In this document: positions 21,679 through 34,916 of the stretch, piece by piece
How the letters are laid out: every line of letters starts with the position of its first letter
How positions within the stretch are numbered: the first letter of the stretch is position 1
Source of the DNA: Gaeumannomyces sp. JS-464
Taxonomy: Eukaryota > Ascomycota > Sordariomycetes > Magnaporthales > Magnaporthaceae
Length of the DNA: 64,000 bases
Direction of reading: 5' to 3'
Assembly (NCBI GenBank): GCA_002197995.1
Contig: NGZR01000005.1
Span: 4,278,001-4,342,000 of the forward strand
The notes under the pieces: generated by a model
What the model was told of the DNA's origin: nothing
What the model saw: the letters and a program-made list of their open reading frames with translations, nothing else
Database searches by the model: none
Made by a program: the position numbers and the translations under genes

Positions 21679-23888
21679 TACCTAATTATTTGTTTATGGT
21701 TAACGTAATAACGTAAATGTTGCTTTATGGTTTGGTTTATTCGTTCCGTTTGTTTATTTGTTTAAAAGTGGTAAGCTGTAAATAAAAATGCTTAGCTTTT
21801 AGTAAAACCGTAAGCCTTTTCCAAAATTTGCTTATAAATAGCTTATTTTTATCCGTAATTAAGCGGTTTAGCGTGCCGTATTCCGTTATTACGTGTTTAG
21901 TAAAAACATACGTTAGCTTAATACCGTTATTGCTTTTTTTTATGGTAGGAATAAAGCGTATGTGGTAAACTTATTTATTATTACTAATATATTATCGTAT
22001 TTAACTTTAATTAATGGTTTTTTAAATTAGGGAAATTTAATAACGAAATTTATAATAACTTTTTGCTATGCTTTGTTCGGTACTAGTAAAGGTTGTAATA
22101 ACCCGTATAGTTTGTGCTTATTGGCTTTGTTTTTAGCATAACTTTTGCAATTTTTTATTGCGTTTTGTATTTCGGCTTAAGTTTTTGCGAACCCGTAATA
22201 TTATTATAATCGTTTTCACGTTTTTTTACGCTTTAATAGCCGTATGCTAATTGGTTATAAATTTATTAAATTTTTTTTAAAGTTTAAACTTTTTTTTCGA
22301 ACCGTTTTAGCGAATATTTTTTATATTAAAACTAAAAACCCGTTTAGTTTTTTTGTTAGGATTACCCGTGTTTTTTTAAGTATTATAACTTAGTGGTTCG
22401 ATCGTCGGTTTAAAGCGTTCGCCTAACCGTTTTTTAACCTTTTCCAATATTCGATTTAAATGCCGTAATTTTGCAAAAACTCGTTTTAACGGATTTGTCG
22501 CTTATTTAAGTTTTTGCTAATAGTAAAATGTGTTAGGTTTTTATAATTTATATATATTATAATTTAATGCTTCGCTTTATAAAAGTGCTATCGCCATTTT
22601 TTAAATGCTTAAATAATTGCTAAAAGTTTTTTATTGTAAATTTGGTAGTTTAATTTAGGTTTATTTAATTTTTGCGAAAAAAACGCGCAAAAATGCAACC
22701 GTTTTTAATCGTTTCGCTATTCGAATTGGCCGTTAATCGCGTAATTCGACGCATCGGTTTAACTTTAAAAGGTTTTTTTTAAATTTAAAAGTGCTAATAT
22801 TAGTTTTTTTAATACAGCGTTTTGTAATTGTTTAAAAGCCTTTTATTTTTGCTTTTTTTAATAAAACTAGTGGTTATTTTTAATAAGGTTTATAAATAGT
22901 ATATAGCGATTTTATTATAATTACGAATAAACCGTTTATAAAAGTTTAAAGATTTTAAAAACCTTTATACTTTCGTAACGTTTTTAAATATAAGCCACTT
23001 TTTAACTTTTTCGATTTTTTTAAAGTTTATACAAACTTGTTTAAATATAATTATAAACTTTAAAAAAGCGACTTTTTGCAAATGCTATTCGCACTTTTTT
23101 AGTTTAATAAAAAGCTTTGCATTAAGCAACTTTTAAAGCATTTTATATACGTGCTGTTTATACTTTTTTATCGTTTTCGAAAAAAACCAAAGTATTGTTT
23201 AAATACGCGAAAACAAAAATATTGAAATATTCGCGCAATAAATGGTTAATTATTTTTTAAAACGTGGCTAATACGTTAATAAACCCGAAAGTTATTATTA
23301 AAAACTCGTAGCATTTAAATTTTGTTTTAAAAGTTATAAGTTATTTTTAACCTTTTTTAATTTGTATTAAATTATAAGCTTTTCGTAGGTTTAAAAACAG
23401 TAAAATATTAGGTTTTACCAAGCTTATTTCGTAATTCGTTAATAAAAAGCAAAAAATACCGATTTTTAATTATAACCTCGTTTAATAAGCGGTAATCGAT
23501 ATATATTCGCTTCGTTCAATTTTTTTTTATAAAATTTCGTAGTTTATTAAAAAATCGGAAAGTTTAATATGCCCTTTTTGTAAATCTTTTTCCAGCTATT
23601 TTTTTAACAGCTTTTACTATCGGGGTTAAACTAGTATAACTTTTAATATTTAAACTGCGTGTTTAATTTAAATTTAATTTTAAAATTAAACGGTTTATAT
23701 TTAAAAAGCACCGTTTTTTAAGTTTTTCGAAAACAATTTTTTATATTTATAATATTTTTTAAAACATTCGTAAACCGTTTTTTAATGTTAATTTTTTATT
23801 TTAATTGCTTTTTACTTTAAATAATCGTATACTCGTTAATATTAAATGTAAAAATAAATTGTTAAATTTTATTACCGTTAATACTTTT
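21679..23888 (-). mobile_element. gypsy-1 copy B, 3' part (reverse transcriptase, integrase), minus strand
   Basis: Decayed Ty3/gypsy pol read on the minus strand: the integrase part lies at about 21700-22400, and the RNase H/reverse transcriptase part at about 22600-23850, aligning with the same parts of copies A and C. It stops at the right TIR of pogo copy A (21678) and at the LTR-2 element (23889). The other half continues at 40133. No chromodomain or 3' LTR of this copy was found to the left of pogo A, so it appears truncated. Confidence 0.75.
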
Positions 23889-24076
23889 TATAATAAGCTG
23901 GGTTAATAGGTAATAGTTAATAAAAGCTTAAGTAATGTTATTTTATAAAATAAAAAAAAATAGGAAAAAAAAAGTCGGTTTAATCCCGGAAGCTATTTTT
24001 AAGTATATATGCATAAAAACGGCTTAAAGGTAACTTTTAAGCCTTTTACCCGTGCTATTAGCACGGAATTATAACA
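23889..24076 (-). repeat. LTR-2 element, left (3') LTR
   Basis: 188-bp LTR, about identical in layout to 39944-40132 and 62010-62193 apart from RIP changes. On the minus strand it starts TGTTAT and contains the palindrome CCGTGCTAATAGCACGG and a TATATA-type box. The flank on the left is CTTTT (23884-23888), matching CTTTC beyond the right LTR (40133-40137). Confidence 0.85.
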
Positions 24077-26000
24077 TAACCCCCTTTTCCGGGTATTAGC
24101 CGCGTTCCGGGTCGTTGCTTTTAAATTAACAAATGCCCATTTAAATGCGCGGCTATTAACTAACGTTTTTATATCGTAAAGTTATCGGTTAACTTATTTT
24201 GGCTCGCTATGTAATAAATATTACCAAATTAAAAGCTGTTAGCTTTACTTAGCCTAGTTAATTACCCGGTGGTCGCCGCCGCGATAAAAGGCTATTAATA
24301 CTACCTTACTTAATTGGCTGCCTGCTAATTACCGTCGTTTTAAAACGTATTAATCCCGTTTTATTTAACCGGCTATTTGCTATTCGTTACCGTTTTAATT
24401 AAATGTTATTTATAAGTTAAAGTGCGTTTGCCGTTTTTATTAAATCGTTATAACCCCGCGTTATATTTGGTTTTTTTCCTTCGCGCTTTTTATAAGCTTT
24501 CGTTCCGGCTTCGCGTTTTTTATAAAAACCTTCCATTTCGCGCCTTTTTTTTTATTTCCATAACGCCGCATACCATTTCCGCTTGTAATGTTAACAATTT
24601 CCCGCAATTTTACGCCCGTTTCCTTTTTACTTTACGCTCGTTTTTTAATTATCGCGATTTTAGTTTCGTACTTTTTTAAGCCCGTTTTTCTTACGCTTTT
24701 GCCTGTTTTTAACCTCCTTTTGCCGTTATTATAACTATTACTGCATTTAGTTTCGGCGGTAATAACCTTTCGGGTTGTTAACTTAACGATTTAAACCTTT
24801 TTAATAAGGTAAGTTCGTTTTACTCCTGTTAATTTGCCGCCGCTAACTTGTTTTTACCTTAGCACCACCGCGATAAAAAGGATTTTAACCGCCGTCGCGT
24901 GGTTAATACGAACGAAATTTTTAAAAATTCGAACGACGAAAAGCACGCGGCTTTTTTTATATCGAGTTTAAATGTAATAATTGTTTTTTAAAAGCTAAAA
25001 CCACGGGTTAAACGGTTTGCGGTAAGCACCGCTTTGGTTAAGTTTGCAATCGTTACCGTCGCGGTAAAAGCAAAGCTTACGTTATTTCGAACAAAGCTTA
25101 TACCTTTTCGCCAAATTTACACCGTGTTTATTACGATATGCTTGCTTTTACCGCAGGCGACGCGTATTATAAATATAAAGGTATTATTTTCGGTAAAAGT
25201 TAACGCTCCGTTTTAACCTGGGAGTTCCTTTTTACTTATTAACGCTAATAACGAAAGTTAAACCAGGCTAACTAAGTTTAAACTTAATAGTAGGTTTAAT
25301 AAACGTCGGCTTTTAGCTAAAACTTTACTTTTCCCGCCATTTTTAAAACTCCCTCGCGGCGTAAACTTAATAATTAGCAAATATAAAATTACCTCGTCCG
25401 CGGTTTCCAATTTATCCACGTAAATTACGCTTTCGGCTTTTATTTTTGCATTGCGCGTTTTAATGTTAACTTTTAGCCAGCGTGTTAATAAAAAAGCCTC
25501 GCGTTGTTAAAAAGCGCAAACGGACCGTTTGCTTTCCGCGGTCGATTCGTTTGCCAAATCTATTCGAAGCGCTAATAAACGCCCCGCGCTTTTTGCTAAC
25601 CGCGGTATTATAATACTTACGCCCCGGCCCGTGGTTACTCGTCGTCCTTAATTAATAACGTTTTTTAAGCTCGCAATATTCGCTCGCGCCGAGGCCACCC
25701 CGCCGGCGAATAGTTACGTTATAAAAACGATATTACTCGCGTTACTACTATTATTAACTTAAATTACGGCGGTAAAGCGGATTTAAACGACGGGAAAAGC
25801 GAGCTTTATAACGCTCGTATTAACCGCCGTTAAAAGCGTAATTTAAATCCGTGTTATTATAGTAGTGTTTAAAGTTTTTGCTTTTATTTTTACCGTAACG
25901 GGCCGGCGTACCCTTTCGGTTAAAACCGGCGCGTTTTTTTTCTTTTACTTTATTTAGCGTTTAAATTTAGCGTTTTTATATTTATTAAATATTAGTGCGG
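24077..26000 (-). mobile_element. LTR-2 element, internal part left of gypsy-1 copy A
   Basis: Internal DNA between the left LTR-2 LTR and the TSD of gypsy-1 copy A. It is AT-rich with scattered GC-richer islands (25500-25700). The + strand open frames at 24422-24679 and 25034-25216 look like chance frames. By position it should be the 3' part of the LTR-2 element; no domain can be recognised. Confidence 0.5.
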
Positions 26001-26447
26001 TGTTACGACCAGCATGCAGGCTTTTAGGATAGCAAGGCAAAAGGGGGCCCTAAAATGGCGCTTTCGCCCCGCCCCGGTTACGTGGAATTACGTAAACCAA
26101 AAGGGATTTGTAAATTTGTAATAAAGCAACAAATCCAAAAAAGGATTTGTAAATTTGTAATAAAACAATAAATTTAAAAGGGATTTATAAATTTATAGCA
26201 AAATTACAAATCCAACTTAGCATAAAGCAAAAGGCAGCGTATATATAAAAAATGGATTTTTATTATCCTAGGTAGCTTTAATTAAAGCTTCGGCATTAGT
26301 TAACCTAAATTAACTTTTAAGCATTCCCTAAAGCAAGCAATTAAATTATCTTTTTAAGTTACGTGTTTCCCCGTTAACTAAACTAGCGATATTGTTTTTT
26401 CCTGCTTTAAAATGCCTTATTTTAAAAGCAAACCTTTAATTATAACA
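26001..26447 (+). repeat. gypsy-1 copy A, 5' LTR
   Basis: 447 bp, TGTTAC to ATAACA. It contains three to four tandem degenerate units of about 37 bp with GGATTTGTAAATTTGT (about 26100-26215) and a TATATAAA box at about 26240. Five-bp TSD TGCGG precedes it. Confidence 0.92.
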
Positions 26448-29400
26448 TTTTAATTAACTTTATTTAGTATTTCGCTAAAAGAAAAAAATAATATAGTTAT
26501 AGCGAGCAGTAGCAAAAAGCTTAAAAAGGAAAAAACCACGGTTTTTACTTTTAACGGTGTTAAATACGACCTTAATAAAGCAATTAACACGGCTAGCCTT
26601 TTTAAATTTATAACAATTGGAATCGCTAAAAGCTAAGCCAAAGTAAAGCAACTTATTGCGAAATTGGTATCTTTTAAAGCACTTATCGCAATCCGAGCGT
26701 ACAAATTCCCGTTTTCGGATTTTTACAAAAGGAAAAACGGCAAATTTAAAACGTTTTTTACTAAATGCAAAAGCTATTTTAAGTTTTACAAATAGCAATT
26801 CGTAAACGAGGAATAAAAGGTCGCTTACGCTACTATTAGGTTAAACGGCAAAGTAAAAAAGTGGTTTTAGCTAACCTAAAATATACTATTTTAAAAGGTA
26901 TAAAAGTAACTAGGAAGCTATTAAGCTTATTTTCGCCAGCTTTAAAACCTTCGGAAAAAAGGTCGGAAAAATGTTCGGTATAATTAACGAAACCCGAATC
27001 GCGGAAAAAAACTTGCTAATTTTTAAATAGCGAAGGTTTACAGTTAAATACGCAGCGGATTTTTAACGGATTAGCATTAAGTTTAACTAAAGCAACGCTA
27101 CGTTAATATTGCACTTTTACAACGGATTGCGCGAAAACGTAAAAAATAAACTCGCAAAGCAAAATCGCTTGGAGTTTTTTTACGAATTACGTTAAAAACG
27201 CGGTTCGCATTAGCGATAAACTATATAAACGATAATAAAAAAAAGGATATGGTTTTAAAAATGCGGTATAAAGCAATAAAGCTAACCAAAAAAAGCTAAA
27301 CAATAACTTATTACGGTTTATAAAACGCATTTAAGCTTTATAAACCTTAGTGCGGGAATTGCTTACTAATAATAAGGGTAATAAAAAGCAAAAACAAAAC
27401 CCGAAAAACGGGAAGTGTTTTAAGTGCGGCCAAACTAGCTATATAAAAATTAATTGCCTTTAACGAAATAATAACCGTTAAATAGCGAACTTATAACGAA
27501 CGTAAAAAGCTCGATATAAAAGGGATTATATTTTAAAACAGCGTTTAGTTAAACGTGTTACTATAACGCGTTATACGCTATATACCAATCCGATAAAAAA
27601 GCTACCGGATAGTACTTTTAAAAACCACGAAATATCGCTATATTTAAAGCTATTAGAGTTAAATATAACAGCGAGGGAAAATAACGGATCGTTTTCGAAC
27701 CCGAAAATTCGAAAAAAAAAACGACGCTATTCCTCGTTAAGCCTAAAAAAGCGGCTTTAGCAAGCGGTTCGAAGGAAGGAAAAGCCCGAAAAAGGCTTTT
27801 AAACTAAATACACCTTTTTCGAAAGTCGGAAAATTTCGATACCGACGTCGAAATAGATTAAAACGGTTAAACTTTTAAAATAGCCGAGTTTTAAAAGCGA
27901 ATAAAAAGCTCGAACGGCGAAACCTTTGTGCTTATAATTCGTAAAAGCTAAGAAAATTGGAAAAACTAACGCGTTTTTTCGCTATTCGACGTATCCAAAT
28001 GCTTTAAAACGTTAGGGTTTTAAAACATTTAAACGGCTTATTATATTACGCTACTTTAACAAACGGAAATAATAGCTAACTTTTATTATAATTTAGCAAC
28101 TAATAGGAAATTAAATATATTAATTACAAATTCGACGACGTAAGCAAGTTAAAACGGGCTACGTTAAACTTTAAAAACCACTTTAACATTAATATAAAAC
28201 ATTTTAAACATTTGCACCTTTTTTAAGCAAAATGCATTTACGAAAAGTGCAAATTTTATTTATAGCCTAAGCTTAAATACGATTTCTTTTTACGAAAGTT
28301 AAAAAACAAGCCGAAAATTAAGCCCCGTTTAGCATTCCAATTACTATAATAGGAATTAGCCTAAATTGGCAGGTTTACCGCAGTTTTTAAACCTAGCGAG
28401 CGGTATTTAATACTATATATTACTAAAACGCTCGATTAGGGGAAATGCGAAACTACGAAATACAAAAACATATAGCATAAAAAGCGGAAGTTTAGCATTA
28501 AAAGGTCGTATAAACGTACGTGCCGTTTAACCCAAATAAAAAGACGAACGTACGGTACTCGTTCCTTTTACTAAAAAACTAAAAAACCACCTAAATGGAA
28601 AGCACGAAATGAAAAAAATAAAAAACTAATAAAAACCTTCGCAATAGTAAAATTAAATTAACCGTACGATTTATTAAATTTTAAATAAAATATTAAAAGA
28701 AAAAGGTTAAAATAAAAATCGATTGCGAAATATAAAGCAATTACGTATCGTTATAACGGTTACATTAAACGGTATAAATCCTTTATAAAACGAAAACGCT
28801 AAAACGTATTAATTAAAAACGGTTAAAAAAATACCTATCGCTTATAATAAAAAATAAATCGATTAAAAAACATTAATTAGTAATATTACGCACCCAAAAC
28901 GGAAAAAAAACGTTATTATTATACTGGATAAGCTAAATATAAAAAAAAGGAAACGTTATTTTTGGAATTTTTTAGCTTAGGAAAAATAACTTACGGATAA
29001 ATTGGGCTATTGGTTAGGTTAATAGGAAAAGCTATAAGTAATTAAAACGGTTTACTAATTACGAACCTTAAACCGTAAGCATAAAAAGCAACGAAAGGAA
29101 ATTATAACGGTAATAGGACTTAGCAATCCACTTTTGCATTTAGTATCGACAAATACGCGACTATCCAAAACGGAAAGTAACTAAAATAGTTTAACTAATA
29201 TTAAAAAAACGGCTCGCGAATGTTCCGGAGGAATATTACAAATACGAAAAATTATTCCGGAAAAATTAAAAACGGTGCTTCCCGAATATAAACCGTTTAA
29301 CCTAAAAATTAAGCTTAAATTAAAAACGCAATTTAAATACCAAAAGCTGTATTAGTTTAACCTTCGGTTAATAAAAGGTATTAAAAAAACATTTAAAGGA

Positions 29401-30340
29401 AAAACTTACGAAAGGAATATATTAAACCTTTCGATTTTTTAATAGGATACGAAATCTTATAAAGAAAAAAAAAACGGGACGGAGCGAATATGCATCGATT
29501 ACCAACCGTTAAATAAAACTACTATTAAAGATCGGTATTTTTTACTTTTTATCGACGAATTACGAGATAAGCTTAGCAAAGCTTAGTATTTACGGTTTTG
29601 GATTTACGGAAAGCTTACAGCTTAATACAAATTAAAAAGGGCCAAAAATGGCTTACGGCTTTTAAAACAAAGTTTAAATGCTACGAGTTTTTAATAATAA
29701 CTTTCGGGCTTACTAATGTATTAGTTACGTTTTAAAAGATAATTAACCATATATTACGCAAATACTTTAACATTTTTATCCTTGCATATTTAAACGATAT
29801 TTTTAATTTTTTTAAAAACGATGGAAAAGCATAAGCAGCACGTAATATAAGTGCTTTAAAAACTGCTTAATGCAAAACTTTTCGTTAAATTAGAAAAGTG
29901 CGAATAGCATTCGCAAAAAGTCGCTTTCCTAAAGTTTGTGGTTATATTTAAACAGGTTTGCATAAACCCTAAAAAAATCGAAAAAGTTAAAAAATGGCTT
30001 ATATTTAAAAACGTTACGAAAGTACGAGGGTTTTTAAGGTTTTTAAATTTTTATAAACGGTTTATCCGTAGTTATAGCAAATTGCTATACTATTTATAAA
30101 CTTTACTAAAAACGACATTAGTTTTATTAAAAAAGCAAAAATAAAAAAGCTTTTAAGCAATTACGAAACGCTATATTAAAAAAACTAATATTAGCATTTT
30201 TAAACTTAAAAAAAACCTTTCGAAAAAACTAACGCGTTTAAATTACGCGATCGGCGGTTAACTCGGATAAAAAAACGATTAAAAACGGTTACACTTTTAT
30301 GCGTTTTTTTTCGCAAAAGCTAAATAAATTTAAGTTAAAC

Positions 30341-31876
30341 TAACGTAGTTTAACCACCGAGTGGCGCAACACCACCGAATGGCGCGTTTTCCATCGCGAT
30401 TCGCGTTTCCCACTTCCAATTTTTTTAATACCACAAATAACGTCGACATTTAACGAAGCTAAAATTGTTCTTACCATACGGGCAATCCAATCCAATCCAA
30501 CGTTAAGTGTTCGTTCGGCAGCTAAATTTACGACGTCCTTAAAACCACGCTGCGTCGCCGACGCGCTGGCCAGTGCTCGACGCGATAATATGCCCAATTA
30601 CCGGAAATTAACGGAATCCGAAAAAAAGGCGCTTATTAAGTACATACTTAAGCTGGATTTTCCGCGCGTTCCCTCCCCGGCCTTTTTGGTGTTAAAAATA
30701 TAGCCAACCGATTGCTCGCTAAGCGCGACGCGGGCACCGTCGGGACCAACTAGGTCGCGAGGTTCGTGTTAAACGCCGCGCAAAAGCTTAGCACGCGTTA
30801 AATTCGAAAGTACGACTACTAAAAGGCCAAATACGAAAATCCCAAGCTCGTTTTTACGTGGTTTAACTTTATGCGAAACATTATAGCCAAATATGGCATC
30901 CTGGATAACGATATTTATAATTTCGACGAAACCGGCTTTCTTATAAGCATAATCGCCGCCGTTATGGTTATTACAACGTCGGAAGGCCGTAGCAAAGCAA
31001 AACTGGTTTAGCTTAGCAACCGGGAATGGGCTATAGTTATTTAAAAGGTTAACTATTGCGGTTAAGCGGTCCCCCCTTTTATTATCGTTAAAAAGCAGTA
31101 CTACTTGGCCAATTGGTATTTAAAAACCGACCTTCCACGCGATTAGGTTATCGCAACGAGTTTTAACGGGTGGATTACGAATAAGCTCGGCCTAAAATGG
31201 ATTCGGCATTTCGATAAACACATTGCATCGCGCGTAAAAGGCCCTATCGTTTATTAATGCTAAACGGCTACGAAAGTTATTACTCGACGGATTTCGAGCT
31301 TTATTACCAAAAACATAACATCGTTACGCTTTGTATGCCTTCGCATTCGTTTCACTTCTTTTAGCCACTTAACGTTAGGTATTTCGGCCTAATAAAACGG
31401 GCGTACGGTTAACAAATCGAAAATTTAATAAGGTTACACGTTAACCACGTAACTAAAGTTAAGTTCTTTTCGGCGTTTAAAGCGGCATTTTTTAACTTTA
31501 TAACTAAGGAAAATATTCGAGGAGGCTTTCGAGGGGCTGGCCTTGCTCCTTTTAATCCGAATTTAATTTTGGAAAAGCTAAATGTAAAGCTACGAATTCC
31601 GACGCCCCGAGGGAGCTTTTAAGCGACGCCGAACCTTGGACTTCCAAAACGCCGCGGACAGCTAAAGAAGCAACTTCGCAATCCGAACATATTAAAATTC
31701 GAATTTCCAATTACCGAAGCAGCTTTTCGACACCCATATTAGCGGTTGTGAACTAAATCGCAAAAAGGACGAAGGCGATAATGCATAAGGTGGCCCTTTT
31801 TCGAGCCGAAGTGTTTACGCTTAAAAAGGCGGACGAAGCATTAAGCAAACGCCGGAAGGCCAAAAAAACACGTGTT
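30341..31876 (+). mobile_element. Pogo transposon fragment (copy C) inside gypsy-1 copy A
   Basis: Starts with a TIR-like end (TAACGTAGTTTAACCACCGA) at 30341 and follows the other pogo copies through NFDETGF (about 30920-30940) to the end of the transposase, but lacks the right TIR. Gypsy sequence resumes at about 31877, with roughly 95 bp of gypsy missing compared with copy B, so a deletion removed the junction. The interval 30340-30597 is less mutated and leaves an 85-codon open frame. Confidence 0.8.
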
Positions 31877-33518
31877 TTAAATTATAATATATACGAATTA
31901 TAAAAATTTAACACACTTTATTATAAGCAAAAACCTAAATAAACGATAAATTCGTTAAAGCGAATTTTTGCAAAATTATAACATTCGGATTAAATACCGG
32001 AAAAAATCGGAAAACGGCTAAACGGATGCTTTAAGCTAACGACCGGACCACTAGGTCGTAATACCCGAAAAAACACGAGTAATTTTAACGGAAAAACCAA
32101 ACGGATTTTTGGTCCCGGTATAAAGGATACTTGCTAAAACGGTCCGGTAAGGAAAAGTTTAAACCCTAAAAAAAATTTAACAAATTTACAACTAGCTGGC
32201 ATACGGCTATTAAAGCGTAAAAAAAACGTAAAAACGATTATAATAATATTACGGGTTCGCAAAAACTTAAGCCGAAATACAAACGCAATAAAAAATTGCA
32301 AAAGTTATGCTAAAAACAAAGCCAACCGGTATAAACTATATAAGTTATTGCAACCTTTACTAGCACCGAACGAAGCGTAATAAAAAGTTATTATAAATTT
32401 CGTTATTAAACTTTCCTAATTTAAAAAACCAATAATTAAAGTAAAGTATAATAATATATTAGTAGTAATAAACAGGCTTACCAAATATGCTTTATTCCTA
32501 CCGTATAAAAAAAGCAATAACGCTACCGAGTTAACGTACGTTTTTATTAAACACGTAATAGCGGAATACGGCACGCCGAACCGTTTAATTACGGATAAAA
32601 ATAAGCTGTTTATAAGCAAATTTTAAAAAAGGCTTACGGCTTTACTAAAAGCTAAACACTTTTTATTTACGGCTTACTACTTTTAAACAAATAAACAAAT
32701 AAAACGAACGAATTAAATTATAAGCAATATTTACGTTACTACGTTAACTATAAACAAAATAACTAAATATAACTATTTCTTATAGCTTAATTCGCTTATA
32801 ATAGCTTAGTTTATAAAAGCATAAAAACTATACCGTTTTATACGAACTACGGGTTTACGTTTACAGCGTATAAAAAACCCAAAGTAGGAAAATATGCCCT
32901 AATAGCGGAAATACAAATAACGGAGCTTACCAAATTGCATAAACACTTTTAAGTAAAGCTAAAAAAGCTACGGCATTGCATAACTACTTAAATAAATAAA
33001 TAAAAAATCGAAAAACCGACTTTTAAAAAGGGGGATAACGTTTATCTTTTTTCGACGAAATATTAAAACAAAACGACTAAGCGATAAGTTAAACTATAAA
33101 AAATTGGGACCGTTTAAAATATTAAAAAAGGTTTCGAACGTAAATTACAAATTCCGATTACCGCTAACCATAAAATCCCACCCGGCTTTTTATATTTCCC
33201 TATTTAAACCAGCGTTACCAGGCTTTAAAAGCGACGAGTTAATGGAAATCGATTTAAAATAAAAGTACGAAATTGAAAAAATCCTAAACTATAAGCTAAA
33301 ACATAAGCTTAAAAAATACCTAGTTAAATAAAAAGGGTACGGCTACGAAAAAAACACGTGGGAAAAAAAACTAACTTTAAAAATTGCTAAAATATTTTAC
33401 GAAAGTATTAGCTAAAACAATTGTAAAAAAGTTAACCAGTAAAAAAAACGGCGAAATAACGATCTTTTTTTAAAAATACCCGCGATGTTTCCAAAAAAAA
33501 CCGCTAGTTTTTTTAGCC

Positions 33519-33594
33519 CAGTCGAAAGTCGAACCCGGAACCTATAAAGTAAATGCTATAAATAATACCGTTTTACCACTAGGTTAAAAGGAAG
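33519..33594 (-). pseudogene. tRNA-like sequence, antisense in gypsy-1 copy A
   Basis: On the minus strand it reads like a tRNA with an A-box-type segment (CCTAGTGGTAAAACGG, 33585-33570) and a B-box-type segment GGTTCGACTTT (33536-33526). Mismatches in the stems fit RIP damage. It is probably a tRNA-derived relic and not an active tRNA gene; the anticodon is not assigned. Confidence 0.4.
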
Positions 33595-33728
33595 TAGCAC
33601 TTACCAAAACCAAATAAGGTAAAAAAAAGTTTGCATTAAACGGTTAGCAAAAAAAAAAAAAAAAAAAAAAAAAGAAAACAAAAGCTCGATAAAGTCCAAA
33701 GCAAGCCCGAAAACTTGTTAACCTTTAC

Positions 33729-33800
33729 GGTCGTGCCGAGATTCGAACCCGAAACCTCGGCAAAAAGACCAAAGCTACGCTTAATGCGCCACAAAACCTA
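33729..33800 (-). pseudogene. Second tRNA-like sequence, antisense in gypsy-1 copy A
   Basis: On the minus strand: GTGGCGCATTAAGCGTAG (33792-33775, A-box type) and GGTTCGAATCTC (33749-33738, B-box type), with T-arm pairing weakened by transitions. The same sequence recurs at about 54735-54810 in copy C, so it belongs to the element and is not a separate insertion. Confidence 0.45.
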
Positions 33801-34463
33801 AAAAAGTTGTTAAAAGGAGTTATAACTTACTTTAGTTAAAAAAGGCAAAAGGTCCAAGTTAGGATTAACCCCGGGCACCTGCCAATCGAAAAGAACGGAA
33901 GGAGCTATAAAAGGCTCGAAGTGCGAGGCAGCTTAGCAAGCCGCTTGGTCGGCCTCCTCCCGCTCGATACGCTTTAACTCCTTCACCGAATTAATACTAT
34001 AACGCACCGCGCGCATTATCTTTCCAGCCACATTCGTTTTTGCTTTTAAAAACGGAGGACTTTTTTTTTCGCCTTTTCCAACTCGGCTTTAAATTTGAAA
34101 TATTAAACAACGATATTCCGAAGTTTAAAAAGAAAAGCTTTAAAACGTCGCACCCCGAGCGGTTAATCCGAAAACATTTACGCACCGAAACGAGTTTTAA
34201 AAGGAAGCTCGTACTTTTTACGCTTTAAAACCTCGTAATAGTACGAATAAAAAGGCATTTCGTAATAGTTAAAAAAAAATAATCGCTAAAAGCTTTTTGC
34301 GATTAACGGTTTTTTTCGCGAAAGGACGTTTTCGTACCCGGCTAAACATTTTGTTAAACAAAAAGGGGAAAGGAAATGGTAAAAAAGGAAAGTACTTACT
34401 ATTAATAAAAAGCAGGGCGATAAAACGTAGCCAAAAGGATTTGGTTTAAAAGGGAAAACCTAA

Positions 34464-34911
34464 TGTTACGACTAGCATGTAAGCTTTTAAAACAGTAAGG
34501 CAAAAAAGGGCTTTAAAATGGCGCTTTCGCCCCGCCCTGGTTACGTAAAGTTACGTAAACTAGGAAAGATTTGTGGATTTGTAACAAAGTAATAAATCCA
34601 AAAAGGGATTTGTGGATTTATAACAAAGCAATAAATTTAAAAGGGATTTGTAAATTTGTGGCAAAGCTATAAATCCAACCTAGCATAAGGCAAAAGGCAA
34701 CGTGTATATAAAGGATGGATTTTTTATTATCCCAAGTAGTTTTAACTAAGGCTTCGGCATTAGTTAACCTAAGTTAGCCTTTAGGCATTCCTTAGGGCAA
34801 GCAATTAAATTGTTTTTTTAAGTTACGTGTTCCCCCGTTAACTAAACTAGCGATATTGTCCTTTCCTGCCCCGAAGTGACTTATTTTAAAAGCAAACCCT
34901 TAATTGTAACA
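34464..34911 (+). repeat. gypsy-1 copy A, 3' LTR
   Basis: 448 bp, aligns throughout with 26001-26447; the differences are almost all transitions of the RIP type. Followed by TGCGG. Confidence 0.92.
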
Positions 34912-34916
34912 TGCGG

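Larger units (their letters stand above)
26001..34911 (+). mobile_element. gypsy-1 copy A: chromovirus (Ty3/gypsy with chromodomain)
   Basis: LTRs at 26001-26447 and 34464-34911 (TGTTAC..GTAACA/ATAACA), flanked by the 5-bp TSD TGCGG (25996-26000 and 34912-34916). On the + strand: a gag zinc knuckle CFKCGQTSYIKINC at 27415-27456 (His now Tyr), a reverse transcriptase with DYQPLN (about 29500) and AYLNDI at 29784-29801 (was YLDD), an integrase at about 31900-32950, and a C-terminal chromodomain at 33266-33385 (YEIEKIL.. LVK-stop-KGYGYEKNTWE). It is 8.9 kb long, but about 1.54 kb is an inserted pogo fragment, leaving about 7.4 kb. Numerous stops, so inactive. It is inserted in the LTR-2 element. 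Confidence 0.9.

Noticed and set aside
26475..26798. 107-codon minus-strand frame
   Set aside because: Antisense of the gypsy-1 copy A gag start; coding signals (zinc knuckle, RT, chromodomain) are on the + strand.
33655..33675. Poly(A) run as a retroposon tail
   Set aside because: It lies inside gypsy-1 copy A in AT-rich DNA, with no adjoining TSD or retroposed sequence that I can define.
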